From Chionoecetes opilio (taxonomy: Eukaryota; Arthropoda; Malacostraca; Decapoda; Majidae): 64,000 nt of DNA. Where the stretch lies: positions 153,501 through 217,500 of the forward strand of contig JACEEZ010017961.1 in the NCBI GenBank assembly GCA_016584305.1, given 5' to 3'. Positions 42,885 to 53,399 of this stretch are shown one piece after another. Position numbers and translations under genes: made by a program. Numbering within the stretch: position 1 is the first letter of the stretch; each line of letters opens with the position of its first letter. Below the pieces are notes generated by a model that worked only from the letters and a program-made list of their open reading frames with translations, made no database searches and was not told the DNA's origin.

Positions 42885-43525
42885 CCAGCTGGCATAATGC
42901 TCAGCAGTCGTATTGTTTACATTTGGGCACAAGACACTCACGGTTCACCTGCACCGCCTCCGTCAGTCCCCTGACCCCACTGCCCCTGGTGCAGGAACGT
43001 CTCTGAGACTATTGAACACTTTCTGCTGCAGTGTCCGCGCTTCCACTCCCACCGTGTAGTGCTACGCTCTCAACTCCTCACCCTGAACGTCGCCACCTTT
43101 GATCTGCCCATCCTGCTGGCGGCGGCTGGCCTCCCGCCAGCTGGCAGCATGCTCAGCGGTCGTATTGTTTACATTTGGGCACACGACACTCACGGTTCAC
43201 CTGCACCGCCTCCGTCAGTCCCCTGACCCCCACTGCACGGGTGCAGGAACGTCTCTGAGACTATTGAAGACTTTCTGCTGCAGTGTCCGCGCTTCCACTC
43301 CCACTGTGTAGTGCTACAGTCTCAACTCCTCACCGTGAACGTCGCCACCTGTGACCTGCCCACCCTGCTGGCGGCGGCTGGCGTCCACCCCTCCCGGCAA
43401 CACGCTGTCATCCCCCTAACCTGTGCCTTCCTGAGGAAGACAGGTCAACTGCAGCGCCTGTGGTACCATCATAGGACATCACCAGGGCTCATAGTGTTCC
43501 CCAAGGGATCCTCGCAGCCCTAAAA
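42885..43525 (+). pseudogene. LINE C-terminal region with a 252-bp tandem duplication
   Basis: The best frame (about 43240-43520) reads CRNVSETIEDFLLQCPRFHS then LAAAGVHPSRQHAV and RKTGQLQRLW, a C-terminal Cys/His knuckle region of a non-LTR protein with its stop at about 43521. The stretch starting CCAGCTGGCA at 42885 is repeated from 43137, period 252 bp, which duplicates the knuckle. It lies inside F2. Confidence 0.6.
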
Positions 43526-43794
43526 ACAACAACAAAGTGACGTAAAAGTCCGCAGCGGGGTAGTTGATATTGGCGGTTGCCGGACAATAAATACTAGAGT
43601 AGGATAAACGTCCGGGGGTGGGTAATGGCCTCGGACTGTTCCGATTCCCGGACGTTTGCGGTTCTGGACCAGTGCTCCCCACTATTACTCCGGGAAAACG
43701 AGGGTTGTGTGTACTATCACATACATGATAAAAGTTATACGATACGCCAAGGACATGGGAAGAGACCAACAGAAAGACACTTCGGCTCACCGCC

Positions 43795-43960
43795 GGGAGA
43801 GGCCGTGGCTGAGTGGTTAGCGTCTTGGAGTGGTGAGCTCAATGTCCCGCGTTCTAATCCTGCCGGGGCAACTCTTTTGGTACTCTGTAGTGTAGGCGTA
43901 GAACGCTCGGCTCATGACCGAGAAGTCCCGGGTTCGATCACCGGGTGGAGCGGAAATAGA
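43795..43960 (+). mobile_element. tRNA-like SINE fragment
   Basis: CCGTGGCTGAGTGGTTAGCG is a strong A box, and CCGGGTTCGATCACCGG forms a T-arm with B box. A CTCGGCTCATGACCGAG stem-loop with CAT in the loop position lies between. The two halves are too far apart (about 110 bp) for one tRNA. A related tail (GGAAATAGATGGGCTG) recurs at 59069 in F3. Confidence 0.5.
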
Positions 43961-44598
43961 TGGGCTGTTTCTTTTTAAAAAACCCAAGCCCCTGTCCACC
44001 CAGCAGTGTCTTCCTCTTCTTCTTCTTGTGACCTTTGTCGCTTAGTATCGCTTCATAGGTCCTCTTCAACTTTGTCTTCTTCGTTAACAAACGTGTCAAC
44101 TCTTCCCTTCTTTATTTTGATACTATTAGTGGTAGAGGTCACAAGAAGAAGAAGAAGCAGGCTTCCAAGAAAATCTGTAGGTTTTATTACCGACTACCGG
44201 TAGAAAATCTGTTTATATTTATATTTTTTTCTTATAAATTGGTAGCCGGGGGTTTGTGACCCGCCTCCCGGGGTGGTGGAATTCGGCTAACACTAGAGGA
44301 GAAGAAAGGAGAGGAGGAAGAGGAGGAGAGGAGAGGACCTACGAAGCGATACTAAGTGGTAGAGGTCACAAGAAGAAGAAGCCTACCGAGAAAATTGGTA
44401 GTACTAGATTTTTTACTGCCTATCGGTAGAAAATCTGTTCATTTTTATATTTTTTTCTTAAAAACTTTGTACGTGTATGAAGCAGTGCGAAAACCGGGGA
44501 GATAATGCGCGAAAGTAGGGATGGTAAGAATTTAGGACCCAGCGCGAAACTCGAGGATCGTGAAACTCGGATAGCGTGAAACTCGGAAGGGTACTGTA

Positions 44599-44900
44599 GT
44601 GTAGGCACTATGGATGGAAAGTAATGGTGAAAAATACCTAAAACAGGGTAGATATATGTGAACACCTCAATCTTGGTAGACGCGGCTCACTCATCATCCC
44701 TGTTTATAGTCATACACACAGAGAACACCTCTGATATTGTATGGGAAGGGTATGAAAAGGTAAGACAATGTTGTATTGATGCAGTGTAGGCACTTGAGGT
44801 CTATGATAATAGTATGGAGTACCAATAACATGACATATGTTAGCTTTTTCAAGTTTTTTTTTTTATTAGAGGAAATTATGTACCCAGTGCTGTTTCCACC
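44599..44900 (+). repeat. Satellite array, right part after F2
   Basis: Continues the unit interrupted at 41454; another AAGGTAAGACAATGTTG word at about 44757 begins the next partial unit. Ends near a T-run at 44855. Confidence 0.6.
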
Positions 44901-45196
44901 AATGACTAAGCAATGAAGCAAAGGAACATTACACTTGTACAGGTGTGAATAATGACGTTAAGTCCAAGAGTGGCAGTTTACAACATAGTCTTGCCCAGCC
45001 AAACCTCAGGCCATGGATAGAACTAAAAAGTGAGTTTGTTTTTTATTTGACCATTGTATAGGTCCCCAGAATGAAAAATTTGTGTCATGCTTTGTGGGAA
45101 TAGAGGCTTTTTAAATACTTGTGAGAAGTTTGGTTCTTCACGGTTAGAATATTTACATTCAAACAAACTACCATTAAAAAAATATTTTCCTGCATG
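44901..45196. other. No feature seen
   Basis: AT-rich spacer between the satellite and element K1. Confidence 0.35.
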
Positions 45197-45198
45197 TA

Positions 45199-45983
45199 CC
45201 GTATATGGCTGCGTATAAGACGACCTTTTAACATTAAAAAATAGCCAAGAAAATTGGGGGTCGTCTTATACGCCCAGTATAAAATGTGAAACTTAAATCC
45301 TGTGTTGTACGGGACGTTGTCCCGTATGTGTCGTCTTGTCTTGGTCGTGGTGGTCAAGCTCAAACTCGCGCCAAGACCACAACAACACTTCGAGGTCACC
45401 AGCACGCCTGTGACGGCACCACAGGTCACCAGCACGCCCGTGACGGTACCACAGGTCACCAGCACGCCCGTGACGGTACCACAGGTCACCAGCATGCCCG
45501 TGACGGCACCACAGGTCACCAGCACGCCCGTGACGGCACCACAGGTCACCAGCACGCCCGTGACAGCACCACAGGTCACCAGCACGCCCGTGACGGCACC
45601 ACAGGTCACCAGCACGCCCGTGACGGTACCACAGGTCACCAGCACGCCCGTGACGGCACCACAGGTCACCAGCACGCCCGTGATGGCACCACAGGTCACC
45701 AGCACGCCCGTGACGGCACCACAGGTCACCAGCACGCCCGTGACGGCACCACAGGTCACCAGCACGCCCGTGACGGCACCAGGACATCCCCAGAACTCAA
45801 TGTGCTCACCAAGGCATAAATTTTAAGACCACCATATGTGATGTTTGTACCTAACCTTGTATAAGCTGAGTGGTCTACCTTGGAGGGTAGTCTTATACGG
45901 CGAGTATAGCCCAAAACCTACGTTTTTACTAGAAATTTTGGGGGTCGCCTTATACACCGAGTCTTATACGCAGCCATATACGG
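45199..45983. mobile_element. Family K TA-flanked element, copy K1, with a 30-bp minisatellite
   Basis: Left end CCGTATATGGCTGCGTATAA after TA 45197-45198; inverse right end followed by TA 45984-45985. GTCTTATACGC words recur near both ends. The centre holds 13 units of a 30-bp repeat. No transposase. K2 at 14684-15111 is a copy without the array. Confidence 0.85.
45391..45780 (+). repeat. 30-bp minisatellite, 13 units
   Basis: Unit ACAGGTCACCAGCACGCCCG plus ten bases (TGACGGCACC), with T/C and G/A variants at a few positions. Because 30 is divisible by three, several frames remain open across it on both strands; the resulting 164-226-residue periodic proteins are not taken as genes. Confidence 0.95.
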
Positions 45984-46009
45984 TAGCTTATATATAACCT
46001 ATACGGTAG

Positions 46010-46862
46010 CTTTGGGGCAAAGCAAACCTTGTTTTGTTCAATGCCTCATAAACCGTATTTCTTCACCTATCTACTCGACAAAACCTACCAGATAACTATC
46101 CCCTCTTCTTCAATGACACTCAACTGTCTCCTTCTTCTACAATGAACATTCTAGGACTATCCTTTACTAAAAATCTGAACTGGAAATCTCACATCTCATC
46201 TCTTGCTTAAACAGCTTCTAAGAAGTTAGGTGTGCTGTGGCGTCTGCGTCCTTTTTTTTCTCCCTCCCAATTGCTTGCTCTCTACAGGGGCCTTATCCGC
46301 CCATGTATGGAGTATGTCTCACATGTTTGGGGAGGATCCACTCATACAGCACTCCTAAACAGGGTTGAGTCAAAAGCTTTTTGTCTCATCAACTCCTCTC
46401 CTCTGACTGACTGTCTTCAATCTTTAAATCACCGCCGCAATGTTGCTTCTCTTGCTGTCTTCTACCGTTATTTTCATGCTCACTGCTCTTCTGAACTTGC
46501 TAACTGCATGCCTCCCCCACTCCCGCGGCCTTGCTGCACAAGACTTTCTACTCATTCTCATCCCTATTCTGTCCATCTTCCTAATGCATGAGTTAATCAG
46601 TATCTTTACTCTTTCATCCCTTTCACTGGTAAACTCTGGAACTCTCTTCCTGTTTCTATTTTTCCACTTTCCTATGACTTAAATCTTTTCAAAAGAAGAG
46701 TAACAAGACACCTCCCGAACTAAATTGGCCTACCCCTCTGTTTTTATTTTATTCTCTTACTGTCTTCTTTATAGGGATTGGAAACTAAGCGGGCTTTGTG
46801 TTACCCATTTTTGTTGTGCTCTTGGCCAGTTCCTTGTGATGTAAAAAAAAAAAAAAAAAAAA
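46010..46862 (+). pseudogene. LINE family J copy J1, C-terminal part with poly-A
   Basis: 5'-truncated. Reading includes KKLGVLWRLRPFFSPSQLLA, YRGLIRPCMEYVSHVWGGST and the C-terminal FYRYFHAHCSSELANC region, as in J2. An in-frame stop lies near 46209 (the J2 homologue has Val), and a frame change near 46600. It ends in A(19) at about 46843-46862. Confidence 0.8.
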
Positions 46863-47077
46863 GCTGTAGCATTATTTTTCTTCAAATTACCATATTCTTG
46901 TAACTGTTGTAGTGATATCGTGGCAAAAAAAGGAAAATATATGTGTTCAATATGTAAATGGTTGCTCTTAATTTAGTTATAATTTGCTCTAAAGTAAAGG
47001 AAATCTAGATTAACATTACACAGGAGTAAACTGCTCCTGCAGTTTACCAAAACTGCTATTAAACTATTTAACTATTG
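46863..47077. other. No feature seen
   Basis: AT-rich spacer between LINE J1 and a family F end fragment. Confidence 0.35.
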
Positions 47078-47117
47078 CTCCGAAACTCGCATAGCGTTTA
47101 AACTCGGGAGGGTACTG
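47078..47117. mobile_element. Family F right-end fragment
   Basis: CGAAACTCGCATAGCGTTTA then CTCGGGAGGGTACTG followed by TA, as in the right end of F1. No left end is nearby. Confidence 0.7.
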
Positions 47118-47270
47118 TAGTAATTTTGTGATGGCTGCATATACGTAATATACAAGCTCTCATCTAATGTAGCAAACAAAGTTCATTATACACGTAAATG
47201 GTCAGAAATAGCGAACTTTCACCTCATATAACGAACAAAGTCTGTTACCTATATGCAAAAAGTTCGGATA

Positions 47271-48057
47271 CCACGGATATAACAAACTATCGCATATAAC
47301 AAACTATCGGATATAACAAACTATCGGATATAACAAACTATCAGATATAACAAACTATCGGATATAACAAACTATCGCATATAACAAACTATCAGATATA
47401 ACAAACTATCGGATATAACAAACTATCGCATATAACAAACTATCGGATATAACAAACTATCGCATATAACAAACTATCAGATATAACAAACTATCGCATA
47501 TAACAAACTATCAGATATAACAAACTATCGGATATAACAAACTATCGGATATAACAAACTATCAGATATAACAAACTATCGGATATAACAAACTATCGGA
47601 TATAACGAACTATCGGATATAACAAACTATCAGATATAACAAACTATCGGATATAACAAACTATCAGATATAACAAACTATCGGATATAACAAACTATCG
47701 GATATAACAAACTATCGGATATAAGAAACTATCGGATATAACAAACTATCGGATATAACAAACTATCGGATATAACAAACTATCGGATATAAGAAACTAT
47801 CGGATATAACAAACTATCGGATATAACAAACTATCGGATATAACAACTATCGGATATACAACTATCAATAACAACTATCGGATATAACAAACTATCGGAT
47901 ATAACAAACTATCGGATATAACAAACTATCGGATATAACAAACTATCGGATATAACAAACTATCGGATATAACAAACTATCGGATATAACGAACTATCGG
48001 ATATAACAAACTATCGGATATAACAAACTATCGGATATAACGAACTATCAGATATAA
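47271..48057 (+). repeat. 17-bp minisatellite, about 46 units
   Basis: Unit ATATAACAAACTATCGG with variants (CGC, CAG and GAAC forms), nearly perfect except for shortened units at 47842-47878. Just upstream (47170-47265) related single words such as CATATAACGAACAAAG occur, so the array seems to have grown from pogo-like terminal DNA. Confidence 0.95.
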
Positions 48058-48222
48058 CGTCACCCCCTTCCCCCCAATTAGCTTGTTACAGTGATTGTTT
48101 ACTCTACTAAAAAAAGGTCAATGCATGTATATCAGATAGATGAATAAATGAACAAATACATAAGTACTATTAACACAGGGAAGTCAGTGCAAGTCTTGTG
48201 TGGGTGTTCTGAGCATACGTAC

Positions 48223-48316
48223 CTTTTTTCTCTATGCCAGGAATGTTCATTGCACCCGGCACATACTTAGGCACGGCACGCTGCTCTCGCTGGTAAGCTG
48301 CCGACGCATCTTGTGC
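48223..48316 (-). CDS. Host gene exon 2
   Basis: Minus strand. Acceptor TTTCTCCTTGTCCCATCAG, donor AAAAAG|GTACGT. Length 94 bp: 31 codons plus one base (phase 0/1). Peptide AQDASAAYQREQRAVPKYVP continues GAMNIPGIEKK. Excellent splice sites. Its first residues extend the coiled coil of exon 1 (donor phase 0), and the leftover base joins exon 3. No recognised domain. Confidence 0.7.
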
Positions 48317-49044
48317 CTGATGGGACAAGGAGAAATGTTTGTGTTGAGAAAAGATTCTATATTCAGAAACTCCCATTTCAAAACATGTTTTTGTAAGTAT
48401 TGTCACCCAGCATTGTGTTTGCCTTACACATACTCAGAAAGTTACTCTTAACTACATTTTCCAGTCATTAATAGATTTGGACGTAAGTCAGACAGCTATG
48501 AGAATTTGATGATACAAGTTTTGTGAGTTTCCATCCTAATTAACTGTGCGAGTGGTATGTACTGGAATAGATACAAGTATGGCGATACATGCCTGTATAT
48601 TTTCTAATATTTTTGTGCTGATGTAACCTTCAAATCATTATATAAAGCACTAATTTTCAATCAATCCTAATATGCCTGTCATTCATCACTAGAATATTAA
48701 TATTGTAGTGCTAGAAATTAACGGTGATGATGGAATCTTAAAGTAATTGTCCAGACCCATTTTTCTTTGCATAGATATGTTGAATGTTCATTCAAAACAC
48801 CTAATCCACAAAAAAAAAATCATTTCCACGCCTTATCATAGTAAAAACACGACTTTTGTAAAAGGTGCGGGGAAAAAATCTGAACCGTTCCAACCGCTAC
48901 GCGAATATTACTGATGACGTCACAAGAGGGGTTCACCGAGAAAGAGAGAGGGGGGCATGATGGATTCCTTCAAGAATTCACCCTTCTTCATCCCCAACAC
49001 CCACCCACATCCACCAACACTCACCCCCGTTCTCACCCACATTC
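48317..49044. other. Intron sequence, no gene seen
   Basis: AT-rich sequence with no transposon ends recognised, running to the start of the 26-bp minisatellite. Confidence 0.35.
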
Positions 49045-49480
49045 CCACTTCCAACACCCATCCCCTTCCCCCACCACCAACACCCATCCCCTTCCCCCAC
49101 CACCAACACCTATCCCCTTCCCCCACCACTAACACCCATCCCCTTCCCCCACCAACAACACCCATCCCCTTCCCCCACCACCAACACCCATCCCCTTCCC
49201 CCACCACCAACACCCATCCCCTTCCCCCACCACCAACACCCATCCCCTTCCCCCACCACCAACACCCATCCCCTTCCCCCACCAACAACACCCATCCCCT
49301 TCCCCCACCACCAACACCATCCCCTTCCCCCACCACCAACACCCATCCCCTTCCCCCACCACCAACACCCATCCCCTTCCCCCACCACCAACACCCATCC
49401 CCTTCCCCCACCACCAACACCCATCCCCTTCCTCCACCACCAGAACCCATCCCCTTCCTCCACCACCAGAACCCATCCCC
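49045..49480 (+). repeat. 26-bp minisatellite, about 17 units
   Basis: Unit CAACACCCATCCCCTTCCCC plus CACCAC-type ending. Strongly C-rich on this strand. It begins exactly where LINE J3 breaks off; the long Trp/Gly-rich minus-strand frames are read-through. Confidence 0.95.
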
Positions 49481-50345
49481 CATTGAAGGATTAGAACGGT
49501 CACCCTTCTTAGGAACAGGTTGGATGTGAACAAACTTCCAGCAAGAAGGAAAGGTAGAAGTAGATAGACAAAGACAGAAAAGTTTGACCAGGCAGGGTGC
49601 AAGCACAAAAGCACAGTTTTTGAGAACAATAGGAGGGACTCCATCAGGACCGTAAGCCTTCAGAGGATCTAGGCCAGAAAGGGCAAAGAAAACATCATTA
49701 CGAAGAATCTTAATAACAGGCATAATATAGTCAGCGGGTGGAGAAGGAGGAACAAGCCCTTCATCAACCAGAGTGGAATTTTCAGCAAAGGTTTGAATGA
49801 AGAGTTCAGCTTTAGAAATAGATGAGACAGCTGTGGAGCCATCTGGGTGAAGCATAGGAGGGAAAGATGCAGAAGAGAAATTGTTAGAGACGTTGTTAGC
49901 TAGATGCCAGAAGTCACGAGAGGAGTTTGATTCAGAAAGATTTTGACATTTTCTATGAATGAGTTTTTGGTAAGTTGAAGTAAAGATTTGGCATGATTAC
50001 GGGCAGAAATATAATGGGCATGAGTTTCAGGAGATGGATGGTTACGGTACCGTCTGTGAGCCGCCTCTCTATCTCGGTCAGCATGAGAACAAGCAGAGTT
50101 AAACCAAGGTTGACGGGCTTTAGGATTAGAGAAAGTGTGTGTTATGTACGCCTCCATGCCAGAGACTATGACCTCAGTTATGCACTCTGCACAAAGAGAT
50201 TGGGTCTCTGACATGGAAGCAGTAATCATTCCATGGAAAATCAGAGTAGTACTGCCTTTGGTCTTCCCACTTAGTTGAGTTGAAATGCCAGAAGCACCTC
50301 CGCTTAGGTGGGTCCCGAGGCAGCACCAGAGCTATAGGACAGATA
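49481..50345 (-). pseudogene. LINE family J copy J3, region before and into the reverse transcriptase
   Basis: Minus strand from 50345: a W/F-rich linker, then SHADRDREAAHRRYRNHPSP (50229-49900), then VIKILRNDVFFALSGLDPLK, AYGPDGVPPIVLKN and PVPKKGDRSNPS (49855-49500), which are the first reverse transcriptase blocks. It is cut off before the catalytic YADD block by the minisatellite. Frame change near 49890. Confidence 0.8.
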
Positions 50346-50585
50346 TATAACTAACTAAAGAAACGTAATAATAGAAAGATAAAGGGCAAGAATAAACTTG
50401 ATGATTTAATCATTGCAAAGTAAATAGTTTAACGGGTGAAGAATGAGCGGAAAATGCATTAGGGATAATGGGAAGTGGGGAACTTGAGAGGTGGAGGTAT
50501 GGCAGTGAGCTACAGGTGACAGCGGTGAGCTACAGGTGAGGATGGACAGCTAATGGCAACTTCTTCCTTACTGTACCTACTGCAG

Positions 50586-50654
50586 TCAGACAGCCAGGAC
50601 CTCCTAAAATCTACGCTTTACGCTATCCCAAGCCACATACTACCCTCTTATGAG
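50586..50654 (+). CDS. Candidate exon of a plus-strand gene (23 codons)
   Basis: Acceptor TTACTGTACCTACTGCAG, open piece SDSQDLLKSTLYAIPSHILP plus SYE, donor GAG|GTAAGC. Both splice sites match consensus well and the piece is exactly 23 codons (phase 0/0). It is followed by a 105-bp intron and the piece at 50760. No family recognised; no upstream exon found. Confidence 0.4.
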
Positions 50655-50759
50655 GTAAGCCAACATCTGTACTAGTAGAAGGTTGTGTTAGAATTATACT
50701 AATGCCTAAAAGTGAACATATAAATATGAATAAGGCTTAAATAAGTGATTGTTGTACAG

Positions 50760-50888
50760 GGTCTCTCCCTCCTCCCCCGAGAAGATGTGGAAGAGCTGGC
50801 GGGGAGCCATGTGGTGAACACATGGGGCTATATGCAAGAATGCTCGTCAAGTCCCGGCTGGTGGATATTTCTGACCTTCGTAACTTGA
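50760..50888 (+). CDS. Candidate last exon of the same plus-strand gene
   Basis: After TGATTGTTGTACAG the frame continues in phase: GLSLLPREDVEELAGSHVVN then TWGYMQECSSSPGW, ending at TGA 50886-50888. A GTG|GTGAAC donor-like site at about 50815 could instead end the exon earlier. It lies in intron 1 of the minus-strand host gene, opposite strand. Confidence 0.35.
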   Translation, partial: GLSLLPREDVEELAGSHVVNTWGYMQECSSSPGWWIFLTFVT

Positions 50889-51941
50889 CGGGTGGGGTAG
50901 TCAAGAATTGTTTTCAAATGCCCGGCCATTGGAGATCTGTGCAGACGTACCAACACAAGCGAGTCCAAGGCGGCATCAGTATTTTGACTGTTTTACACAT
51001 ATCTAATTCCTTTTACCAACCTAATTTATCATTTCTGCCATTAAAATAATAGCTTTGTTTGTGTTCGCCACTTGTCTGAGGCGTTGTGTTGATGTAGAAA
51101 AAATAGGCCTGAGTGATCTTGTGAGTACATTTGAACAGTCGCCACTAGACAATATGGCTGACCACCACCACCACCACCGCCGCCCGCCCTCATCACCACT
51201 TATCACAATAATATAAGGCCTCCTGCACCTAATTTTACCTTAAATATGACACGTATGCATTCACAGTGTATGTATGTCACTCTCGGTTATGTTGAAAATT
51301 CACCTGTAATGGTCTGGGAAGAAATATGATGGAATAAGGACAGAGGACAAGGCATGAACAACGCAACCGATGGAACGGCGCAACCAATGGAACGCAACGG
51401 GTCGAGTGTTTTCAAATGATTCTTGCTTGTCGCTGCGCGGTGCAACGGGTCGAGAAAATTTCTTGCATATGGCCCATGATAACCACAACACCTGTTGTGG
51501 TAGATGCCTGACAGGAGCCAAACTATGGACTTCTAGAGTTGAGATTCCTCCGTCAATGAGCTAAATGTAACAATAACCCTGAAAACCATGTCTATGAGGG
51601 AGTAACTTAAATTAGACAATGAAATTAATCTGAATAGAATTATAAAGGAAAAGCCAAAAGCGAGTAAATAATTCCTCCTAGAATGGTGTTTGGAAAGGGA
51701 GAACAGAAGTGAACAGGTGGTAACCAGAAGGTGGGTGAGAGATACGGCAGAGACGCCACGTATGGTGGTGGCCGCGAACAAGTGGTGACCAGATGGATGG
51801 CGAGTGCCGGCAATGGCGCTACAAATTAATGGTGGAAGGTACGGCAGCAGTTAGAGATATGCTCGTAGCTAGAGATACAGTAATGGCACGACATATTTAG
51901 GTGGCAGTCTTAAAGGGCTTAAATCCCACTTACCCTTGCGC
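50889..51941. other. No gene or repeat recognised
   Basis: About 1 kb of moderately AT-rich DNA. A His-rich short frame follows an ATG at 51152 but ends after 21 codons. CAACGGGTCGAG recurs at 51386 and 51443. Confidence 0.35.
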
Positions 51942-53163
51942 CTATCGTCCCACACAAACAGATTCTCTATCAATTTTTTCCAGACCCATTGATGCTCTAT
52001 ACACTGCTATAAAATCTCCCCTTTCTCTTCTTTTCTCAAGAGTTGGGAGTTTTAGTCTTGAAAGTCTTTCCTCATAAGTTAAATCTCTCAGGCTTGGAGC
52101 CATTTTTGTGGCTGCTCTTTGTATTCTCTCAATCTTCCTTATATCCTTCTTTTTATGTGGTGACCAAATCACTGCCGCAGATTCCAACCTTGGTCGAATC
52201 AAATATGTTATCAATTTCTTAATTATCTCTTCATCCAGATATTTGAGATCCAGACCATTCTTATATTCCTCAGCAACTGATATGTATTTCCTGTGATCTT
52301 GTTTATATGCTTCTCAGGTGACAAATTATCCGTAATCCACACTCCCAGATCTTTTTCGACCTTTGTTTTAATTATCCATTCATTTCCCATCGAATACTTT
52401 CCTCTCTGTCTCTTTTTGCTACTGCCCATTTCCATTACTTTACACTTTTTAGCATTAAACTCCATTTCTCATAGTTGACTCCATCTGAAAATCTTATCCA
52501 GATCCTTTTGTAAATCCTCACATCCTCTTTACTTTCTACTTTTCTTAGTAATTTAGCATCATCAGCGAATAAACTCATATAACTGTTCACTCCCTCTGTC
52601 ATATCATTTACATAGACCAAGAACATCACTGGGGCCAATACTGATCCTTGAGGAGCTCCACTTATCACACTGCACCATTCTGACTTCTGATCTTTTATTA
52701 CTGTTCTCATCTCTCTGTTGCTCAAAAAGTCTTCCATCCACTTCAGCAAACCACCCTTCAATCCTCCTACATGTTCTAGCTTCCAGAGCAGTCTCTTATG
52801 AGGTACCTTGTCAAATGCCTTCTTTAGGTCCAGGTATATGCAATCCACCCACCCCTCTCTTTCCTGTGTCACATTGATCACTCTCGAGTAAAAGTTTAAT
52901 AAATTCGTTGTACATGACATTCCTCCTCTAAATCCAAACTGGCCACCTGCGAGTGTGTTTGTCTCTTCCAAATATTTCAACCATCTGTCCTTCACAATTT
53001 TTTCACACGTTTTTGCCACTACACTTGTTAATGATACTGGCCTGTAATTTAGTGGTTCTTCTTTGTCTCCTCCTTTGTGAATTGGCACAATATTTGCTCT
53101 TTTCCAATCAAGCGGGACTCTGCTCTCCTTAAGTGAACTCTCAATTACACTATGTAACTTTCC
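51942..53163 (-). pseudogene. CR1-like reverse transcriptase (L2), with frameshifts
   Basis: From 53163 downward: ESRVPLDWKRANIVPIHKGG, EEPLNYRPVSLTSVVAK, GFRGGMSCTTNLLNFYSRVI, YLDLKKAFDKVPHKRL, and SLFADDAKLLRK carrying the catalytic Asp pair (52548-52585). Then the thumb (52223-52465) and the C-terminal IERIQRAATKMAPSLRDLTY region (51942-52214). Frame changes near 52530 and 52250. Confidence 0.85.
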
Positions 53164-53399
53164 TGCTAGTACAGTGGTTCTTAACCTTTTCAGAGGCGCC
53201 GAACCCCAACAAAAACTTCCGCACACTAGCCGAACCCCTCAAATATGGGAGAAAAAAAAACCTACACCAAATTAAGAAAAATTGCTACAAAATTCAAGAG
53301 TATATTTGGATGATTATTAGAATAAATTCCATCTTAAATTGATACAAAAATGAAATAAAAATTGACTCAAAATTCACGAGTATATTTGGATAATAAGAA

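Larger units (their letters stand above)
41455..44596. mobile_element. Family F Tigger-like element, copy F2, holding A7 and a LINE end
   Basis: Left end CAGTACCGTCCCAAGTTTCA after TA 41453-41454; inverse right end followed by TA 44597-44598. GCGAAACTCG and AAACTCGGA words recur near the right end. Contents: copy A7, the F internal sequence shared with F1 and F3, a LINE 3' end with an internal duplication, a tRNA-like stretch, and an inverted pair of AAGAAGAAG-rich pieces near 44020 and 44145-44380. It split a satellite unit. Confidence 0.85.

Noticed and set aside
43795..43960. A functional tRNA gene
   Set aside because: A box and T-arm are too far apart and no acceptor stem can be drawn, so a SINE origin is more likely.
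45085..45826. Periodic proteins of 164-226 residues on both strands
   Set aside because: The 30-bp unit is a multiple of three, so several frames stay open by arithmetic; the K2 relative has no such gene.
47271..48057. CRISPR-like regular repeats
   Set aside because: Units are head-to-tail with no unique spacers, and the genome is eukaryotic; it is a minisatellite.
48920..49529. Trp/Gly-rich and Pro/His-rich frames
   Set aside because: Read-through of the 26-bp minisatellite; only the LINE part upstream of 49495 is real coding ancestry.
51152..51214. ATG followed by a His-rich run, possible first exon
   Set aside because: Ends after 21 codons with no donor site in frame; His run comes from a CAC repeat.
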